16,800 nt of DNA from Deltaproteobacteria bacterium (lineage in GTDB: Bacteria; Bdellovibrionota_C; UBA2361; JAAYZI01). Made by a program: the position numbers and the translations under genes. The stretch lies in NCBI GenBank assembly GCA_012514925.1, contig JAAYZI010000242.1:1-16800 (forward strand), read 5' to 3'. The notes under the pieces are model-generated. The model did not search any database, had not been told where the DNA came from, and worked only from the letters and a program-made list of their open reading frames with translations. Positions 13,378 to 16,800 of this stretch are shown here, in pieces. Position 1 is the stretch's first letter. The number at the start of each line of letters is the position of its first letter.

Positions 13378-15966
13378 ATGAAGGCGAGATTTGATTGTCG
13401 AACATCGTCGGAGCTTGAAGCCCAAGAGAGGAAGTTTTTGCACAGGACCAAGCACGCCAAAGTTCAGGTTGAAGATGACCGCACCGGGATGAGCTTGGAA
13501 TCTTTCAAGCGCGCCTTTCTTAACAATCTCCATTACATTCAAGGTGTGGATGCCTCGATGGCTTCCAGTTTTGACTATTATATGGCGCTTGCTTACACCG
13601 TGCGTGACCGCCTGATGCACCGCTGGATTAAGACCGAACAGGTTTGCGCCGAAAATGAAGTTAAAACTGTCTACTATCTATCAGCGGAGTTTTTGATGGG
13701 GAGGCAGCTTGGAAACAACCTGATGAATGTCGGGTGTTTCGAGCTGGCTAGGCAGGCGTTAAAAGATCTGGATTTGGATCTGCATGACATTATGGAGCAT
13801 GAGGCTGAACCGGGATTGGGAAATGGCGGTTTGGGGCGTCTAGCAGCGTGCTTTTTAGACTCACTGGCCACGCTTGATATTCCAGCGGTGGGATACGGTA
13901 TCCGTTATGAATTTGGTATTTTTGAGCAGACCATTAGAGACGGGTGGCAGGTGGAGCGTCCGGATCGTTGGTTGCTGTACGGTAACCCGTGGGAGTTCCC
14001 GCGGCCGCGTTACACGGTTGAGGTTAAGTTCGGGGGGCGTACCGAGAGTTATGAAATTAACGGGCGGCGGCGCACTCGTTGGATGCCGCTATGGAAAGTT
14101 ATTGGTGTCCCTTTTGATACCCTCGTGCCGGGATATCATACTGCCACGGTGAATACGCTCTGCCTGTGGAGCGCTAAGGCCAGCGATGAGTTTGATTTTG
14201 CAGTTTTTGATTCGGGAGACTACACCCGCGCGGTAGCCGGCAAGAACCTATCGGAAAATATTACCAAGGTGCTCTACCCAAATGATAACACGCCTCAGGG
14301 GCGGGAGTTGCGTTTGCAGCAGCAGTACTTCTTTGTTTCGTGCGCTCTGCAGGATGTTATTCGTGGGCATCTTTGGAAGTATCATGGAGTTGAGGGTTTT
14401 GAGGATCATGCGGCAATCCAGCTAAATGACACCCATCCCGCGATCGCAGTAGCTGAATTGATGCGGTTGTTCCTAGACGAATTAGGTTTAGAGTGGGATC
14501 ATGCTTGGCGGATTACTCAAAAAACTTTTGGTTACACCAACCACACTTTGCTGGCGGAGGCCTTGGAGCGCTGGCCAGTGTCTATGTTTGAGAGGCTGTT
14601 GCCGCGTCATTTAGAGATCATCTACGAGATCAACCGTCTCTTTATGCAGGAAATTCAAGTGCGTTTTCCGGGGGATCCGGATCGTCTTGGCCGCATGTCT
14701 TTGATCGAAGAGGGAGAGACCAAGCAGGTGCGCATGGGGCACCTAGCTTGTGTCGGCAGTCACTCCATAAACGGTGTGGCGGCGCTGCACAGTCGGTTAC
14801 TTAAGGATCAGCTGTTTAGGGATTTCTTTGAGGCTTGGCCCGAGAAATTCAGCAATAAGACTAACGGCGTGACGCCGCGTCGTTGGCTGTTGCTTAGCAA
14901 TCCCAAATTGGCTCTGCTGATCACCAAAAAGATTGGAAAGAGCTGGGTGACCAACTTGGAGGAGTTAAAGCAGCTGGAGGATTACGTCGACGATGCCAAA
15001 TTTCAAGAATCGTGGCGTAAGATTAAGCGCGAGAATAAACAGGACCTGGCGGAGTACATCAAGCACCGTAACCATTTGGAGATTAACTCCGAGTCGCTCT
15101 ACGATGTTCAAGTAAAGCGCTTGCATGAGTATAAGCGGCAACTCCTAAATGTGCTTTATATTGTAACGCTTTACAATCGCCTAAAAGCCAACCCATCTCT
15201 ACAGATTGTGCCCCGCACCTTTATATTAGGGGGCAAAGCCGCGCCGGGATATTTTGTCGCCAAATTGGTGATCAAGTTAATTAACAGTGTGGCCGAGGCG
15301 GTGAATAACGACCCAGATGTACGAGACCAGATTAAGGTGGTCTTTTTGGCCAACTATTCAGTCTCGTTGGGGCAGCGCGTCTATCCCGCAGCTGACCTAT
15401 CGGAGCAGATCTCAACCGCTGGAATGGAGGCGTCAGGCACTGGCAACATGAAGTTCTCTCTAAATGGGGCGCTGACTATCGGCACTCTGGATGGGGCCAA
15501 TATTGAGATTAGGGATGCAGTGGGAGCCGACAATTTTTTCCTGTTCGGGCATACAGTTTCACAGTTAGTGGAAATTAGAAACCATGGGTATCATCCGCGA
15601 GGTTTTTATGAGTCCAACCATGAGCTGAGGGGTGTGTTAGATCGCATTTCTTCCGGTTATTTTTCACCTGGAAATACCGGGCTCTTTCAACCTCTGGTGG
15701 ACTCTCTTCTAAATGAAGACCGTTACATGTTGCTTGCTGACTATCAGTCTTATGTAGATTGTCAGCAGCGTGTTAACGAGACTTATCAGGACCAAGTGCG
15801 TTGGACCAGAATGTCGATTATTAATAGCGCCAATATGGGACGTTTTTCATCAGACCGTACTATTTCCGAGTATTGCGACGAGATCTGGAAAGCCAACCCC
15901 ATTCAGGTTGAGCTAGACTCCGAAGTGGAGGAGCGTTTTGCGTTTTTGAGCAAGGAGTCGCTGTAA
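13378..15966 (+). CDS. glgP: Glycogen/starch phosphorylase
   Basis: Phosphorolysis of alpha-1,4-glucan to glucose-1-phosphate (GT35 family, PLP-dependent). From ATG 13378 it has 862 residues, slightly longer than the usual 800-840; the extra length is mostly an N-terminal leader of about 35 residues before SLESFKRAFLNNL. Conserved blocks: YYMALAYTVRDRL, GLGNGGLGRLA (146-156), QLNDTHPAIAV, VQVKRLHEYKRQLLN, and the PLP site GTGNMKFSLNG with Lys692. A TTG two codons upstream is possible, but ATG with a weak GAG upstream is preferred. It is divergent from gltA and converges on the DUF2934-like gene with two bases between them. Confidence 0.96.
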   Translation: MKARFDCRTSSELEAQERKFLHRTKHAKVQVEDDRTGMSLESFKRAFLNNLHYIQGVDASMASSFDYYMALAYTVRDRLMHRWIKTEQVCAENEVKTVYYLSAEFLMGRQLGNNLMNVGCFELARQALKDLDLDLHDIMEHEAEPGLGNGGLGRLAACFLDSLATLDIPAVGYGIRYEFGIFEQTIRDGWQVERPDRWLLYGNPWEFPRPRYTVEVKFGGRTESYEINGRRRTRWMPLWKVIGVPFDTLVPGYHTATVNTLCLWSAKASDEFDFAVFDSGDYTRAVAGKNLSENITKVLYPNDNTPQGRELRLQQQYFFVSCALQDVIRGHLWKYHGVEGFEDHAAIQLNDTHPAIAVAELMRLFLDELGLEWDHAWRITQKTFGYTNHTLLAEALERWPVSMFERLLPRHLEIIYEINRLFMQEIQVRFPGDPDRLGRMSLIEEGETKQVRMGHLACVGSHSINGVAALHSRLLKDQLFRDFFEAWPEKFSNKTNGVTPRRWLLLSNPKLALLITKKIGKSWVTNLEELKQLEDYVDDAKFQESWRKIKRENKQDLAEYIKHRNHLEINSESLYDVQVKRLHEYKRQLLNVLYIVTLYNRLKANPSLQIVPRTFILGGKAAPGYFVAKLVIKLINSVAEAVNNDPDVRDQIKVVFLANYSVSLGQRVYPAADLSEQISTAGMEASGTGNMKFSLNGALTIGTLDGANIEIRDAVGADNFFLFGHTVSQLVEIRNHGYHPRGFYESNHELRGVLDRISSGYFSPGNTGLFQPLVDSLLNEDRYMLLADYQSYVDCQQRVNETYQDQVRWTRMSIINSANMGRFSSDRTISEYCDEIWKANPIQVELDSEVEERFAFLSKESL

Positions 15967-15968
15967 GG

Positions 15969-16364
15969 CTAGCCTAGTTCCGCTTCGGCTCGCAGCCAAT
16001 GTTCAATCTCGCGGCCCTGTGGGCAGCCCTCGGCCTGCCAGATCTCCCAGGCGCGTAGGGCTATTTGCTGTGGAGTAGCGTGGCAGCTCTTAGCCTCGTT
16101 AGTCTGTGGCTGGTTTATTTGTTGCTGGCTTACTTGTTGCTGACTTATTTGTGGTTGGCTTACTTGTGGTTGGTTCGGCTGAGTGTGAGTGGCAGCCCCA
16201 TTTAGTAAACACAGGCCCATGCGGGTTGGGCGTCCGATGCGCTCGTTAATCGGGCTTACGTAAAGTGTTTGACCTTGCGCTATCACTACCGCAGTTATTT
16301 TCGTCCCCAGTTTACCGTTCTTTAAACCTTGTTCTGCAATCGTACTGCCGTTTTGGTTTTCCAT
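15969..16364 (-). CDS. Small DUF2934-like protein with a Gln/Pro repeat linker
   Basis: 131 residues, no signal peptide. Residues about 97-130 (TPQQIALRAWEIWQAEGCPQ onward, ending HWLRAEAEL) match the DUF2934 pattern as I remember it: a short helical motif of unknown function with conserved Ala-x-x-x-Trp, Gly-x-Pro-x-Gly and Trp-x-x-Ala-Glu. The N-terminal 57 residues are unrecognised. Between them lies a Gln-rich linker of five 5-residue units (65-89). An AAGGG touches the ATG, too close to act as a ribosome site; GGA at about -14 is the alternative. The 112-bp gap to the HemN-type gene holds an inverted repeat TTCAA-N5-TTGAA (16406-16420) and no clear promoter. Confidence 0.75.
   Translation of the reverse strand: MENQNGSTIAEQGLKNGKLGTKITAVVIAQGQTLYVSPINERIGRPTRMGLCLLNGAATHTQPNQPQVSQPQISQQQVSQQQINQPQTNEAKSCHATPQQIALRAWEIWQAEGCPQGREIEHWLRAEAELG
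16098..16172 (-). repeat. 15-bp in-frame tandem minisatellite (five units)
   Basis: Five consecutive 15-bp units encode QPQVS, QPQIS, QQQVS, QQQIN, QPQTN. On the plus strand TTGTGGTTGGCTTACT-like units are easily seen near 16140-16172. Unit length is a multiple of three, so copy-number change would lengthen or shorten the linker without a frameshift. Confidence 0.8.
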
Positions 16365-16476
16365 CCCTTAGTTTTCCACGTTTATGTGCTAACCTTAAAT
16401 GTAAGTTCAAGTGATTTGAAGTTGTAAACCCTAGCTTACTGATTTAGGAATTGCAAGAGAGAGACTGACAGTTTTC

Positions 16477-16800
16477 CTACAGTGCTTGAGAAAATGTTTT
16501 CGCTGGACCAGTGCGATGCTTGGGTAGATAGGTGTCGTAGACCGAGGCGATATTTCTAACGAAGAGCCGTCCGAGTGGAGTGACGTTGATAGTATCCGGT
16601 CCGAGTTCCACCAGCTTGTCGGCCGCCATCGGTTCAAGTGCTGCTAAACCGCCTAAAAATATCTCTGAAGCTTGGATGTGATCCTCTGCATGTTCCATCA
16701 CACTTCTTAGATTAACTGCTTCGCTGCACATCAGACGTTCGATAATATAAGCGCGAACACGATCCTCAGCGCTACGGAGCAGGATCTTGGCAATTGGTAA
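16477..16800 (-). CDS. hemN: HemN-type radical SAM enzyme (oxygen-independent coproporphyrinogen III oxidase), C-terminal part only
   Basis: The reading frame is open to the right edge (108 codons in view), so the gene begins outside the window. The visible part is the HemN C-terminal domain: EDRVRAYIIERLMC (about 16696-16770), a spacer, then a Leu-rich helix, and INVTPLGRLFVRNIASVYDTYL near the end, which matches the family's Thr-x-x-Gly-Arg-x-x-x-Arg-Asn-Ile-Ala signature. The radical SAM CxxxCxxC site is not in view. The enzyme decarboxylates coproporphyrinogen III in anaerobic heme synthesis. HemN-like paralogues such as HemW usually lack this exact ending, so HemN proper is favoured. Confidence 0.85.
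   Translation of the reverse strand, partial: LPIAKILLRSAEDRVRAYIIERLMCSEAVNLRSVMEHAEDHIQASEIFLGGLAALEPMAADKLVELGPDTINVTPLGRLFVRNIASVYDTYLPKHRTGPAKTFSQAL

Noticed and set aside
16098..16172. CRISPR-like repeats
   Set aside because: Units are 15 bp, contiguous without spacers and in frame within a coding sequence: a minisatellite.
16431..16637. Short minus-strand ORF overlapping the HemN-type gene
   Set aside because: It is a shadow frame of the HemN C-terminus, which carries the family motifs in the other frame.

Overview
The window (16.8 kb) looks like chromosomal core-metabolism DNA of a Gram-negative, free-living bacterium. It has two lipoprotein-type signal peptides, a periplasmic sulfate-binding protein, a complete sulfate ABC importer, ornithine carbamoyltransferase, malic enzyme, enolase, type II citrate synthase, glycogen phosphorylase and a HemN-type enzyme. 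I cannot fix the phylum from sequence alone. There is no phage, transposase, CRISPR array or rRNA. Most genes lie on the minus strand; only the zinc-ribbon gene and glgP, plus the tRNA, are on the plus strand.

Layout. 1-262: the 3' part of a tRNA-Thr(CGU) gene and, 174 bp later, a decayed copy of it. 263-1045: a secreted trypsin-fold serine protease (probable lipoprotein). 1193-2134: argF. 2174-2809: an unrecognised lipoprotein with a Tyr/Gly-rich segment, a coiled coil and a very basic Lys/Pro tail, with a good promoter carrying a perfect inverted repeat. 2810-3293: a long intergenic region rich in dyads. 3294-7988: a four-gene sulfate uptake operon transcribed leftward in the order binding protein, CysT, CysW, CysA. 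Its CysA ATPase is about 634 residues because two universal-stress-protein-like modules are fused to its C-terminus. 8060-9508: a malic enzyme. 9764-10378: an orphan Cys4 zinc-ribbon protein. 10393-12981: gltA-eno, a compact leftward operon. 12982-13377: a complex divergent control region. 13378-15966: glgP. 15969-16364: a small DUF2934-like protein with an internal 15-bp minisatellite. 16477-16800: the C-terminal end of a HemN-type gene running off the window.

The genes cover sulfate assimilation (importer) and a central-carbon block: glycogen to glucose-1-phosphate (glgP), 2-phosphoglycerate to PEP (eno), malate to pyruvate (malic enzyme), and oxaloacetate plus acetyl-CoA to citrate (gltA).

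Two observations stand out. First, the CysA-Usp-Usp fusion puts a stress/nucleotide-sensing type of domain on the motor subunit of a sulfate importer. Second, a two-block intergenic element (27 bp and 55 bp, about 90% identical, same block order and orientation) occurs twice, about 10 kb apart. One copy is upstream of the unknown lipoprotein gene; the other lies between gltA and glgP. Block 1 carries a dyad, GTGAACGGTTAC, that looks like an operator.
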